Shown here piece after piece: positions 1-7,030 of a stretch of 15,012 nt of DNA. Every line of letters starts with the position of its first letter. Positions within the stretch are counted from its first letter, which is position 1. This stretch comes from JBDTRY01 sp039931435 (GTDB taxonomy: Bacteria > Acidobacteriota > Thermoanaerobaculia > Gp7-AA8): contig JBDTRY010000077.1 in assembly GCA_039931435.1 (NCBI GenBank), positions 1-15,012 on the forward strand, in the 5' to 3' direction. The notes beneath the pieces are model-generated. The model was not told the origin of the DNA and searched no databases. It was given only the letters and a program-made list of their open reading frames with translations. The position numbers and the translations under genes were made by a program.

Positions 1-1446
1 CTAGGCAAGCGAATAACCACGAACACCGTCGAAGGTGCAGAGATTCTCGATCTTGATGAAGTCCAGTCCAGCGGCGTCGACATTCGCCAGCAGTTCCACG
101 ATCTCCCTGTGTGCTACCGGCGCTCCCTCGGTCGTCGAAAAGTAGCGGCAACGCCAGTGGTCCGTACAGACGGTCTCCGAAAATCCTTCGGGCCAGACCT
201 TCACGCCCCGATTACTGATCTCCTTCAGGTGAAGACTTCCCTCCATGGAGTTCAGGGTTGCCGCCAGCTCGGCCGGTGAGCCGGCGGTCCAGTCCAGAAA
301 GAGGTCTACGCCGACGGTTTCCTTCGTGCTGTTCAGGGGTGGTCGCCGCGATCCAGCGACCGTCGCTGCAGCGGATTCTTTCGTTGCTGCTGCGTATCGA
401 GCCGGCGCCAGTGTCTGGGGAATCTGACCGAGCCGATCGATCACGGCATCGGCAAACTCGGCCGTCCCCACTTTCTCCTTGCTGACACTCTCGTCGAAGA
501 TGTCGTAGGTGTGCACCCCGTCTTCGATCGTGCGAAGCCAGCCGTTGTGAACGGCCTCCGCGATCTGCGGCTGACCGATGTGCACCAGCATCATGATTGC
601 GCCGTTCAGCAATCCGGAAGGGTTGGCCATATTCTGATTGGCACGCCGCGGTGCGGAACCGTGAATGGCTTCGAACATGGCGCAGTGCTCACCGATGTTC
701 GCCGATCCCGCCAGACCCACGGATCCGGCAATCTGCGCCGCCACATCCGAGAGGATGTCTCCATAGAGGTTGGGCATGACCAGGACGTCGAATGCTTCCG
801 GCGTATCGGCCAGTTTTGCCGCACCGATGTCCACGATCCAGTGCTCGTTCTCGATCTGCGGATAGTCCGTGGCGATCTGATCGAAGACCTTATGAAACAG
901 ACCATCTGTCTGCTTCATGATGTTGTCCTTCGTGAAACAGGTCACCTTTTTGCGGTTGTTGCGAATGGCGTATTCGAAGGCATAGCGGACGATGTTCTGG
1001 CACCCGGGGACGGTGATGAGCTTGAGGCACTGGGTGACCTGGCGTGTCTGCTGATGCTCGATTCCGCCGTAGACGTCTTCTTCGTTCTCGCGCACGATGA
1101 CGACGTTCATCTTCGGGTGCTTGGTGTCGACGAAGGGGTAGTAGGAGACACAGGGCCGCACGTTGGCGTACAGCCCGAGAGTCTTGCGGGTAGTGACGTT
1201 CAGGCTGCTGTACCCGCCGCCCTGGGGAGTGGTGATCGGCGCCTTCAGAAAGACTTTCGTTCTGCGCAGCGATTCCCATGCCTCGGGAGCGATCCCGGCT
1301 TTGTTTCCGGCGAGATAGACTTTTTCGCCGATGTCGATCACTTGCCGGTCGATGTCTGCGCCTGCGGCGTCGAGGATACGCAGCGTGGCGGTCATAATCT
1401 CGGGTCCGATTCCGTCGCCGTAAGCGACCGTGATGGGGGTGGTCAT
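1..1446 (-). CDS. icd: Isocitrate dehydrogenase, long Thermus/Rickettsia type (481 aa)
   Basis: Oxidatively decarboxylates isocitrate to 2-oxoglutarate in the TCA cycle; cytosolic. The N-terminal ~345 residues are the isocitrate/isopropylmalate dehydrogenase fold: YGDGIGPEI at 9-17, substrate loop SSLN at 80-83 with R87 and R97, VRENEEDVYGG at 118-128 (Tyr126 catalytic), K173 in FTKDNIMK, and the metal aspartates D230 and D234 in NLYGDILSD. IHGSAPRRANQ at 261-271 is the cofactor loop. Its two arginines sit where E. coli has Lys344/Tyr345, which suggests NADP, an inference. A C-terminal extension (about 370-481, including NRGVKVWPEG at 412-421) is typical of the Thermus/Rickettsia-type long enzymes and absent from E. 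coli Icd. The start is the ATG at 1446, with AAAGGAG four bases upstream; the frame stays open to 1632 but without that support. TAG stop at 1-3, so the gene is complete. It lies 115 bp downstream of the sigma cassette on the same strand, probably as a separate unit. Confidence 0.95.
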   Translation of the reverse strand: MTTPITVAYGDGIGPEIMTATLRILDAAGADIDRQVIDIGEKVYLAGNKAGIAPEAWESLRRTKVFLKAPITTPQGGGYSSLNVTTRKTLGLYANVRPCVSYYPFVDTKHPKMNVVIVRENEEDVYGGIEHQQTRQVTQCLKLITVPGCQNIVRYAFEYAIRNNRKKVTCFTKDNIMKQTDGLFHKVFDQIATDYPQIENEHWIVDIGAAKLADTPEAFDVLVMPNLYGDILSDVAAQIAGSVGLAGSANIGEHCAMFEAIHGSAPRRANQNMANPSGLLNGAIMMLVHIGQPQIAEAVHNGWLRTIEDGVHTYDIFDESVSKEKVGTAEFADAVIDRLGQIPQTLAPARYAAATKESAAATVAGSRRPPLNSTKETVGVDLFLDWTAGSPAELAATLNSMEGSLHLKEISNRGVKVWPEGFSETVCTDHWRCRYFSTTEGAPVAHREIVELLANVDAAGLDFIKIENLCTFDGVRGYSLA

Positions 1447-1450
1447 GAAA

Positions 1451-1457
1451 CTCCTTT
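1451..1457 (-). promoter_or_regulatory. Ribosome-binding site of icd
   Basis: AAAGGAG on the minus strand, four bases before the ATG at 1446. It fixes the start of isocitrate dehydrogenase and rules out the in-frame upstream extension to 1632, which has no such site and encodes an arginine/serine-rich stretch unlike the family. Confidence 0.8.
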
Positions 1458-1561
1458 CGTTACGTGGCCTGAGGGCGGCGATCTTATGCGAACGAGCAGT
1501 GGCGATCCAGTGCGTTCGGGCCAGCGAGCAAGGACGAGAGACGTCAACCGGCGCGGATGCT

Positions 1562-2515
1562 CTATTCGGAGACTGCCGGCCGCCACGCCAGGAACCACGG
1601 CTCCCTGCGTCCGAATTTCGTGGCCAGGGCAACCCCGATTCCGAACAGGGAAGCCCCGATCCAGATCAGATCTCCAACGATGGGAATGAGGCGCACCGCG
1701 CCCAGCACCAGAACTCCCACGAGGACCATGGCCATGTCGCCGCGGAAGATTTTCCTGCGGACCACATCCTCGCTGGTCCGCGGTCCGGCGAGAAGAGACC
1801 CGACGAGGTGAAATACGGCGATCATGCCGTAGACCTTGGTCAGAACTGCGACCAAGCCGAGGAGTACCAGCAGGGGAATGCCGATGAGAAAGGGAACGAG
1901 GTAAGTGAAGAGCACGGCGGTGAGAACGAAGCTGGTGAAGGCCACCAACCCGAGAGCGAAGGTGTGAAAGGGACTGACGCGGAGCTCTACCGCCGAATAC
2001 CTGATTTCGCGACCGTTCGTGAACGCCAGAAGCAGGGCCACCAGAAACCAGACAATCATCAGGGCCACCTTGATGGCCAGGGCCACGAGCGAGGCCGGTT
2101 CATAAATTGCCCGCGCCAGAGGTCCAACCGACGAGTCTTCGCGAAGCCGGGGTGTGCTCGAGGCAAAGGCGATGAGCTCACCTCCCACACTGCCCGCCCC
2201 CGCCCCCGTAATTCCTCCGCCAAACGAGACTACATCCCCTGTGACTCGCCCTCCCTTACCGAAGCGGATGTTGCCGCCGAAGACGGCAAGGTCGCCGGTG
2301 ATCAGGGAATTCACCATCACGGATCCAAGGACGACCTGTACATTTCCGTTGACGGGGTGATCGATCACCACCGGCTTGCCAAAGCTCACCACCGCCGCGT
2401 CCCGGTGAGACGCTGCCGCCGCGGCGGACTCGCCCGCTGCGGCCGGGGAGAGAATCACTCCTCCAATCAGAACCGCCGACAAGGCCGTGACGAGCAGGAG
2501 CAGCTTCATGCGCAC
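1562..2515 (-). CDS. Membrane protein with bactofilin-like beta-repeat N-terminus (317 aa)
   Basis: Function unknown. Residues 1-27 look like a signal peptide or signal anchor (MRMKLLLL, a hydrophobic core, then AAAGES). Residues about 45-120 are glycine-rich with repeated short strands (GDLAVFGGNI, GDVVSFGGGI), the pattern of polymer-forming bactofilin-type beta-helices. Residues about 144-166, 186-232, 262-283 and 285-299 are hydrophobic and give four or five membrane segments. A beta-repeat domain joined to a membrane bundle is seen in uncharacterised 'polymer-forming cytoskeletal' membrane proteins. The likely start is GTG at 2515, nine bases after AGGAGG; an in-frame ATG at 2509 is the alternative. 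It lies 45 bp after the anti-sigma gene on the same strand and is probably co-transcribed, which suggests an envelope role under that sigma factor (inference). The call on architecture is fairly sure; the role is not. Confidence 0.8.
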   Translation of the reverse strand: MRMKLLLLVTALSAVLIGGVILSPAAAGESAAAAASHRDAAVVSFGKPVVIDHPVNGNVQVVLGSVMVNSLITGDLAVFGGNIRFGKGGRVTGDVVSFGGGITGAGAGSVGGELIAFASSTPRLREDSSVGPLARAIYEPASLVALAIKVALMIVWFLVALLLAFTNGREIRYSAVELRVSPFHTFALGLVAFTSFVLTAVLFTYLVPFLIGIPLLVLLGLVAVLTKVYGMIAVFHLVGSLLAGPRTSEDVVRRKIFRGDMAMVLVGVLVLGAVRLIPIVGDLIWIGASLFGIGVALATKFGRREPWFLAWRPAVSE

Positions 2516-2524
2516 GAGAACAGA

Positions 2525-2530
2525 CCTCCT
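2525..2530 (-). promoter_or_regulatory. Ribosome-binding site favouring a GTG start
   Basis: A perfect AGGAGG on the minus strand lies nine bases before the GTG at 2515 and fifteen before the ATG at 2509. The spacing favours GTG as initiator of the bactofilin-like membrane protein. Confidence 0.7.
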
Positions 2531-2560
2531 GCCACCGAGGAATCGCTCATCGCACGGCGG

Positions 2561-3049
2561 TCAGCGGCTGGTGACATCGACCCCTCTTGGGGCGCGGCGT
2601 AGAAGAAATACGAAGAGGACGTTCACGAGAACGAATGCGCTGAGGAGCAGAGCCTGAAAACGAGCTGGCGCCTGCTGCATCGTCTCTCCGGCGATCGAGG
2701 CCGCGCGGAACAGACCGATGCCTGGAACCTCGCTGCGGAAGGCTGCTGCCAGGCCTCCCACGGGGGACACTCCGGCCATCATGAACAACACACTGCTGAC
2801 CAGCACAATAGCCAGTGCGCCCGCGGCGGCCAGTGGCCAGGAGCTGAGGTTGGCGCCTTCCCAGGGTGCAAGCGGAAGATTCGAGGTCAACCGGGAGCCA
2901 CCAGGAGCAGGATCGACCGCCTCGTCGCTGATGACCCGGTCCAGCCGATCGAGCCTGGCCATCAATCTGGCGCAGTCGGGGCAAGCGGCCGCATGGTCCG
3001 CATGCGCCTCCGGATTTTCCGCGAACAGCTCGCACGGAGTTCTCGTCAT
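2561..3049 (-). CDS. Zinc-finger transmembrane anti-sigma factor (162 aa)
   Basis: Likely binds and holds the ECF sigma factor encoded just upstream until an envelope signal releases it. The N-terminal cytoplasmic part carries a ZAS-type motif, H19-x3-C23-x2-C26 (HAAACPDC). Two hydrophobic segments follow, at about 72-95 and 132-150, so both ends should be cytoplasmic, with an external loop of about 35 residues that could sense a signal. The ATG at 3049 overlaps the sigma stop codon as ATGA, with GGAG five bases upstream inside the sigma gene, so translation is probably coupled to keep the pair in balance. The second membrane helix is an addition to the usual single-pass form. The family call rests on the ZAS motif, the membrane segment and the gene order; overall sequence identity cannot be judged here. 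Confidence 0.85.
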   Translation of the reverse strand: MTRTPCELFAENPEAHADHAAACPDCARLMARLDRLDRVISDEAVDPAPGGSRLTSNLPLAPWEGANLSSWPLAAAGALAIVLVSSVLFMMAGVSPVGGLAAAFRSEVPGIGLFRAASIAGETMQQAPARFQALLLSAFVLVNVLFVFLLRRAPRGVDVTSR

Positions 3050-3633
3050 AAGGGCTCCAGATACGTTCCTAGCGCATCCTTGAGCAGATTCCGCGCCCGG
3101 AACAGCTTGTTCTTTACGGTCCCCAGAGGCATCTGTTTCATCTCCGCGATCTCATCGTACGAGAGCTCACCGAAATGACGCAATTGAATCAGCTCCCGGT
3201 ATTCGCCCGGAAGATCCTCGACGGCCTGGTCGATAGCCGCCGACATCTGCTTGTTTTTGAGGGCCCGATAGGGGCTGACGCCGTCATCGGCAAACTCCCT
3301 CTCCTTCCCTCCGCCTTCATCATCGTCGGCACGGGTGAGTGAAACTTCGTTTACCGATTTCTTGCGCAGGGCATCGATGGCGCTGTTCTGGGCGATCCGG
3401 AAGATCCAGGTCGAGAACTGATACTTTGGATCATAGCGGTCGAGGGCCAGATACACTTTTACGAAGATCTCCTGAGCGAGATCGTGAGCATCTTCGTAGC
3501 GGTGAGTGATCCTGTAAACGTAATTGGTGATCCGCTTTTCATAGCGGCCCACCAGCCCCGAGAACAGGTCGCGATCGCCACCGAGGATCGCCGCAACCAG
3601 AGCGCGATCATCGAGAGCTTTCCGATCTGCCAT
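3046..3633 (-). CDS. ECF-family RNA polymerase sigma factor (about 195 aa)
   Basis: Directs RNA polymerase to a specific promoter set. Region 2 is clear: YEKRITNYVYRITH, EDAHDLAQEIFVKVY and FSTWIFRIAQNSAIDALRKK, covering the core-binding and -10 recognition helices. Region 4 follows an acidic linker (ADDDEGGGKEREFADDG): LPGEYRELIQLRHFGELSYDEIAEM and MPLGTVKNKLFRARNLLK, the helix-turn-helix for the -35. Regions 1 and 3 are absent, as in ECF factors. The start is uncertain. I use ATG 3633 (MADRK), which gives the usual ECF length; ATG 3651 and TTG 3669 are in frame, and none has a good ribosome-binding site. It is first in a cassette with the anti-sigma factor (ATGA overlap) and a membrane protein, and is divergent from prmC. 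Autoregulation is common in such pairs, but I could not find a convincing ECF-type promoter upstream. Confidence 0.92.
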   Translation of the reverse strand: MADRKALDDRALVAAILGGDRDLFSGLVGRYEKRITNYVYRITHRYEDAHDLAQEIFVKVYLALDRYDPKYQFSTWIFRIAQNSAIDALRKKSVNEVSLTRADDDEGGGKEREFADDGVSPYRALKNKQMSAAIDQAVEDLPGEYRELIQLRHFGELSYDEIAEMKQMPLGTVKNKLFRARNLLKDALGTYLEPL

Positions 3634-3807
3634 AGTGCTGTACGGTACCATTCCGCAAAGGTTTATCAAGAGAGAGGTTGAAGGCGACGGGAGTGGCCGA
3701 TTTCCGGTTCAGGGCTGATTTTCGTCAGGCCACAAGCATATGAGAACCCCTCGAATCCCATGCTTCATTTTTTGCGGGTTCAGCCTGCAGGATGTCGAAG
3801 CGGATCG

Positions 3808-4641
3808 ATGAGGACGTTGCGTGAGATACGCCGTGCCGCCTGGCAGGAAGCGGCGGCGCAACGGCTCAACCCTCGTGATGTCGACCTGCTTCTGGCCGAC
3901 GCCGCCGGCCGCGAGCTGGTATGGCTGCTGGCCCATGATGACGAAGCGCTCTCGCCTGCCGAAGCTTCGCACTTTCGTCAGAGTTTCGACCGCCGTCTGC
4001 AGGGTGAGCCGCTGCAGTACATTCGCGGCCGCGCGGAGTTCTTCAGCCGCGAGTTCCTCATCGACTCCCGGGTCCTGATCCCTCGTCCGGAGACGGAACA
4101 TCTCGTCGAGACCGTTCTGCGCCTCGCCCCACCGGGCATCCGTCTGCTGGACGTTGGTACCGGCAGCGGATGCGTGGCCGTCACCGCCGCACTGGAGCGG
4201 CCCGATCTGCGTGTCGTGGCCAGCGATCGTTCTCTGGCCGCGCTTGCGGTTGCCCGCTTGAACAGAGACCGCTCCGGAGCGGACGTGGACCTTGTTGCCG
4301 CCAGCCTCTTCGACGGCATTCATGAAAGATTCGGCGCCATCGTCTCCAATCCTCCCTACATCCCGTCGGGTGATCTTCCGGGGCTGCAGCGAGAAGTGCG
4401 CGAGCATGAGCCGCGGGAAGCGCTCACTCCGGGAGGTGACGGACTGGCGATCATCCGCAGGCTGATCACCGAGTCTCCGGCCTTCCTCATTGACGATGGA
4501 TTTGTGGCGCTGGAGATCGGATTCGGACAGAGCGCCGAGGTGCGCAGTCTGGCCCGCGATCGCGGGTGGCCGCGGGTAGAGATCATCGATGACCTGGCCG
4601 CGATTCCGCGTGTAGCGGTGCTTTTCAGAACGCCGCAGTAG
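3808..4641 (+). CDS. prmC: Release-factor glutamine N5-methyltransferase (277 aa)
   Basis: Methylates the glutamine of the GGQ motif in peptide-chain release factors 1 and 2 using S-adenosylmethionine; cytosolic. The N-terminal helical domain (1-75) binds the release factor and ends in PLQYIRGRAEFF (68-79). IPRPETEHLV (91-100) is a PrmC signature. The Rossmann methyltransferase core has LLDVGTGSGC (113-122) for AdoMet and the catalytic NPPY at 181-184 in VSNPPYIPSGDL. The length is normal for PrmC. The ATG at 3808 gives the usual N-terminus; the frame continues upstream to 3760 without family-like sequence. The ribosome-binding site is weak. prmC often follows prfA, but no release-factor gene lies beside it here; it is divergent from the sigma cassette and is followed 61 bp later by a HIT hydrolase. 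Confidence 0.93.
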   Translation: MRTLREIRRAAWQEAAAQRLNPRDVDLLLADAAGRELVWLLAHDDEALSPAEASHFRQSFDRRLQGEPLQYIRGRAEFFSREFLIDSRVLIPRPETEHLVETVLRLAPPGIRLLDVGTGSGCVAVTAALERPDLRVVASDRSLAALAVARLNRDRSGADVDLVAASLFDGIHERFGAIVSNPPYIPSGDLPGLQREVREHEPREALTPGGDGLAIIRRLITESPAFLIDDGFVALEIGFGQSAEVRSLARDRGWPRVEIIDDLAAIPRVAVLFRTPQ

Positions 4642-4702
4642 ACAGCGGCAGGATGCAGTGACTACTGTCCGACTGGAGTTGACGCTTCCCACGGAGGAGT
4701 TC

Positions 4703-5059
4703 ATGCCCGGTTCTACGGAAAAATGTCTGTTCTGCAGGATCGTCAGCGGGGACATTCCTGCGAACATCGTTCTCGATGATCCCGACGTTGTGGCATTTGA
4801 AGACATCAACCCTCAGGCGCCGACCCACCTGCTCTTTGTGCCGCGACGTCACATCGCCAGCATCGACGCCATGTCCGATGCAGACAGCTCCGCTGTGGGA
4901 CTGCTCGTGGCACGGGCCAGTGCCGTCGCACGGGATCGGCATCTCCACGAAGAGGGATACCGGCTTGTATTCAATCAGGGAGACGCGGCAGGGCAGACGG
5001 TGTATCACATCCACCTGCATCTGCTCGGTGGCCGCGGCTTCAGCTGGCCGCCAGGTTGA
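4703..5059 (+). CDS. HIT-family nucleotide hydrolase, Hint type (118 aa)
   Basis: A small cytosolic histidine-triad protein. Hint-type members hydrolyse purine-nucleoside phosphoramidates and related AMP conjugates; the true substrate here is unknown. The triad H102-x-H104-x-H106-LL lies in TVYHIHLHLLGG with Q98 before it, and N91 fits the nucleotide-binding asparagine. An N-terminal CLFC (8-11) resembles the zinc-binding cysteines of many bacterial HIT proteins. Full family length. The ATG at 4703 follows GGAGG with five bases between; a longer GTG start at 4658 in the same frame lacks this support. It is probably co-transcribed with prmC, 61 bp upstream. Its stop is only eight bases from the stop of the convergent AI-2E-family gene. 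Confidence 0.92.
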   Translation: MPGSTEKCLFCRIVSGDIPANIVLDDPDVVAFEDINPQAPTHLLFVPRRHIASIDAMSDADSSAVGLLVARASAVARDRHLHEEGYRLVFNQGDAAGQTVYHIHLHLLGGRGFSWPPG

Positions 5060-5064
5060 ACCTG
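5052..5064. terminator. Small hairpin across the HIT stop codon, possible bidirectional terminator
   Basis: CAGGT and ACCTG pair as a 5-bp stem around a TGA loop, which is the stop codon of the HIT gene. It is followed on the plus strand by TCTTTA. It lies exactly between two convergent genes. The stem is short and the T-run poor, so termination here is only a guess. Confidence 0.25.
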
Positions 5065-5067
5065 TCT

Positions 5068-6912
5068 TTAGGTACTGACCGCCGACGGACTGTGCGACAG
5101 GGAAGTCTTTCCCGTACGACGGCGTGATCGGCGAATCTCCCGGAGAATGTCCTCTTTGGCGGCGCTCAGGGAGCGAGGAACATAGGTTGCCCCGGCGCTC
5201 GTCGTCTTTTCATCGTCCGAGGTGAAAGCTGAGCCGCCGGCGATGAGGACCAGGCCCGGGAACTGGCTCGAGAGAATTCCGAGCAGTTCGTAACCCAGCT
5301 CCAGGTTGTCCTTGCGCGAGCAGGAGACGAAGACGGCGGCGGGGTGGGCCTGTTCGACGTAGGAGCGAACTTCCTGGGCATCGAGATCCGTCATGTAGTC
5401 GGCGCGATATCCCTCTCCGCGCAGAAGTTGCGTGAGCATCAGGGTTCCCAGTGAGAGTCGCTCTCCCGCCACGGGAGCGGCCACCACGCGGGGGTTTGTG
5501 GCCTGAACCATCGCTGCCCGGTCTCCGATCCTGACGATGAGCTCGCGCGTAGTGTCCTTGATGAAGTTGTCGTTGATTTTCGTGATCCGCTCCCGCTGCA
5601 GTTCCTCCTGGGCAAAAGCGAGCGTGGGAATGAACAGATCGTTGAAGGTGGCTTCCAGCGAATTCACTTCCGCATAGCGGTCGGCGAGCGCGGAGGCACC
5701 GGCGCGATCGCGCGTCAGAAGCCGGTTGTAATAGCTGAGGTACCCCTCCAGCGGCGCCTCCGTTCCGAACATGATCGAGAAAATCTGAAGGGCAGGGATG
5801 AATTCGCCAGCGACGGTCAGGCAGACGGTGATCGGCGTTGCCAGCAGCAGACCGACAGGGCCCCAGAGCCAGCCCCAGAAAATGGCTGCCACGAGCAGGG
5901 CGATCGGCGACACACCGACGCGGTTGCCGATCACCGCCGGTTCGATGAATCCCGCCAGAACCTGGTCGGCGAGGATGAAGAGGCCGAGGACGGCCGCCGG
6001 TATGAACCAGTTCGGAAATGCCGCCAGGGCCAGAAGGGTCGGAAGGGCGGCGCTGATGACAGGGCCGACGTAGGGTACGAAGCGAAGCAGCGTAGCCAGC
6101 ACTCCCCACAGGGGAGCATGGGGAACGCGCAGCAGGGTCAGCCCGATCCAAATTACGGCTCCGTAGGCGCTGTTGATCAGGGCCAGGGTGAGCAGATAGC
6201 GGCTGATGCGGAACGTTGTTTCTCCGATGGCCTGAGTGGTGACGGTGAGATTGGCCCGTCCGGCCATGCGCAGCATCTTGTCGCGCAGCTGTTCCCGCTC
6301 CTTAAGAAGAAAGTAGACGAGAAAAATCACGAGGAATGCTGCCGCCACGAATTCCGCTGTGGGAGCGATGGCCTCGTAGCGATCGAGAACGTTCAGCTTA
6401 TCGGGAACGATGCGCACTTTCAGGTCAGGTCTGTCCGCCTTCTGCGTGGGTTCGGTGACCTTTTCAATCGTGTGTTCGACCAGGGCGATCGTCCGCCCGG
6501 AGTTCACGTGCAGGAAGTGCAGTTTGTTCTGCAGATTCCCGCTGTAACCGGCGATCTCCTTGGCCAGCGAGTTCACCTGCTGGGCCAGGGACCATGTGCC
6601 CAGCGAAACGATGGTCAACGCCACGGCGAGGCTGATGATCACCGAAAGCGTCCGGCGCAGAAATGTCTTCTCCAGCAGGGTTACGATCGGGCGAAGGAGA
6701 AAGGCGAAGAGGATGGCCAGGGCCATGGGTATGAACACCGCCCTGGCGAAGTAAAGGATGACCACCACGATCACCGATCCGGTCAGGACTTTCGACTGAG
6801 AATTCCGTCGCGACTCGATGCGCTTGTCCGTGAACGGGGGACGTACGTGCTCCGGCCGAACAGAGATGGACTTCTGATCGTCCTGAGGAGGAATCGAGGT
6901 GCTGTCCGGCAT
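5068..6912 (-). CDS. AI-2E/PerM-family membrane protein with C-terminal cobalamin-type domain (614 aa)
   Basis: Residues 1-380 are an AI-2E family transporter (PerM/TqsA-like): hydrophobic segments at about 43-75, 88-110, 186-203, 240-262, 268-300, 303-325 and 335-365. The conserved stretch GNRVGVSPIALLVAAIF begins at 329, and RFVPYVGP lies at 277-284. Family members export small solutes or sodium; the substrate here cannot be read. Residues about 385-600 are extra: a helical part (LSYYNRLLTRDRAGASALAD, then SLEATFNDLFIPTLAFAQEE) followed by a Rossmann-like part (VVAAPVAGERLSLGTLML, VFVSCSRKDNLELGYELL, VLIAGGSAF). This matches the order of the CarH/MerR-type cobalamin-binding module, but the usual ligand histidine in GExHxxG is Leu486. 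The start is ATG 6912, since reading further upstream enters gcvPB in another frame. It has no clear ribosome-binding site. It lies 118 bp after gcvPB on the same strand. The transporter call is firm, the domain homology likely, cobalamin binding doubtful. Confidence 0.88.
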   Translation of the reverse strand: MPDSTSIPPQDDQKSISVRPEHVRPPFTDKRIESRRNSQSKVLTGSVIVVVILYFARAVFIPMALAILFAFLLRPIVTLLEKTFLRRTLSVIISLAVALTIVSLGTWSLAQQVNSLAKEIAGYSGNLQNKLHFLHVNSGRTIALVEHTIEKVTEPTQKADRPDLKVRIVPDKLNVLDRYEAIAPTAEFVAAAFLVIFLVYFLLKEREQLRDKMLRMAGRANLTVTTQAIGETTFRISRYLLTLALINSAYGAVIWIGLTLLRVPHAPLWGVLATLLRFVPYVGPVISAALPTLLALAAFPNWFIPAAVLGLFILADQVLAGFIEPAVIGNRVGVSPIALLVAAIFWGWLWGPVGLLLATPITVCLTVAGEFIPALQIFSIMFGTEAPLEGYLSYYNRLLTRDRAGASALADRYAEVNSLEATFNDLFIPTLAFAQEELQRERITKINDNFIKDTTRELIVRIGDRAAMVQATNPRVVAAPVAGERLSLGTLMLTQLLRGEGYRADYMTDLDAQEVRSYVEQAHPAAVFVSCSRKDNLELGYELLGILSSQFPGLVLIAGGSAFTSDDEKTTSAGATYVPRSLSAAKEDILREIRRSRRRTGKTSLSHSPSAVST

Positions 6913-6977
6913 GGCGCAGAGTCTACTGCAAACGAGCGGCCTGACCGGTGACCGCTGCGAATCGGCATCCCCACAAC

Positions 6978-6993
6978 TGGCCGGGTTCGGCCA
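6978..6993. other. GC-rich hairpin between gcvPB and the AI-2E-family gene
   Basis: TGGCCG and CGGCCA form a perfect 6-bp stem around a GGTT loop. No T-run follows on either strand, so it is not a standard intrinsic terminator. It lies in the 118-bp gap upstream of the membrane-protein gene and could limit read-through from gcvPB or affect the leader. Two ACCGGT palindromes lie nearby, near 6942 and 6994. Function not shown. Confidence 0.3.
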
Positions 6994-7030
6994 CCGGTGC
7001 CGCGGAGTTCGAAGTTTGCCGGGAGAACCC

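Noticed and set aside
1447..1561. Promoter for icd in the 115-bp gap
   Set aside because: TAAGAT with a poor -35 (TGGATC) is all I find; too weak to list.
511..1689. 392-codon plus-strand frame antisense to isocitrate dehydrogenase
   Set aside because: Shadow of a GC-rich gene in the opposite strand; the icd protein is clear and conserved over the same bases.
3640..3655. GGTACC palindrome before the sigma gene as an operator
   Set aside because: Symmetry stops at six bases and is expected by chance.
3709..4809. 366-codon minus-strand frame opposite prmC
   Set aside because: Antisense shadow; prmC carries all expected motifs on the plus strand.
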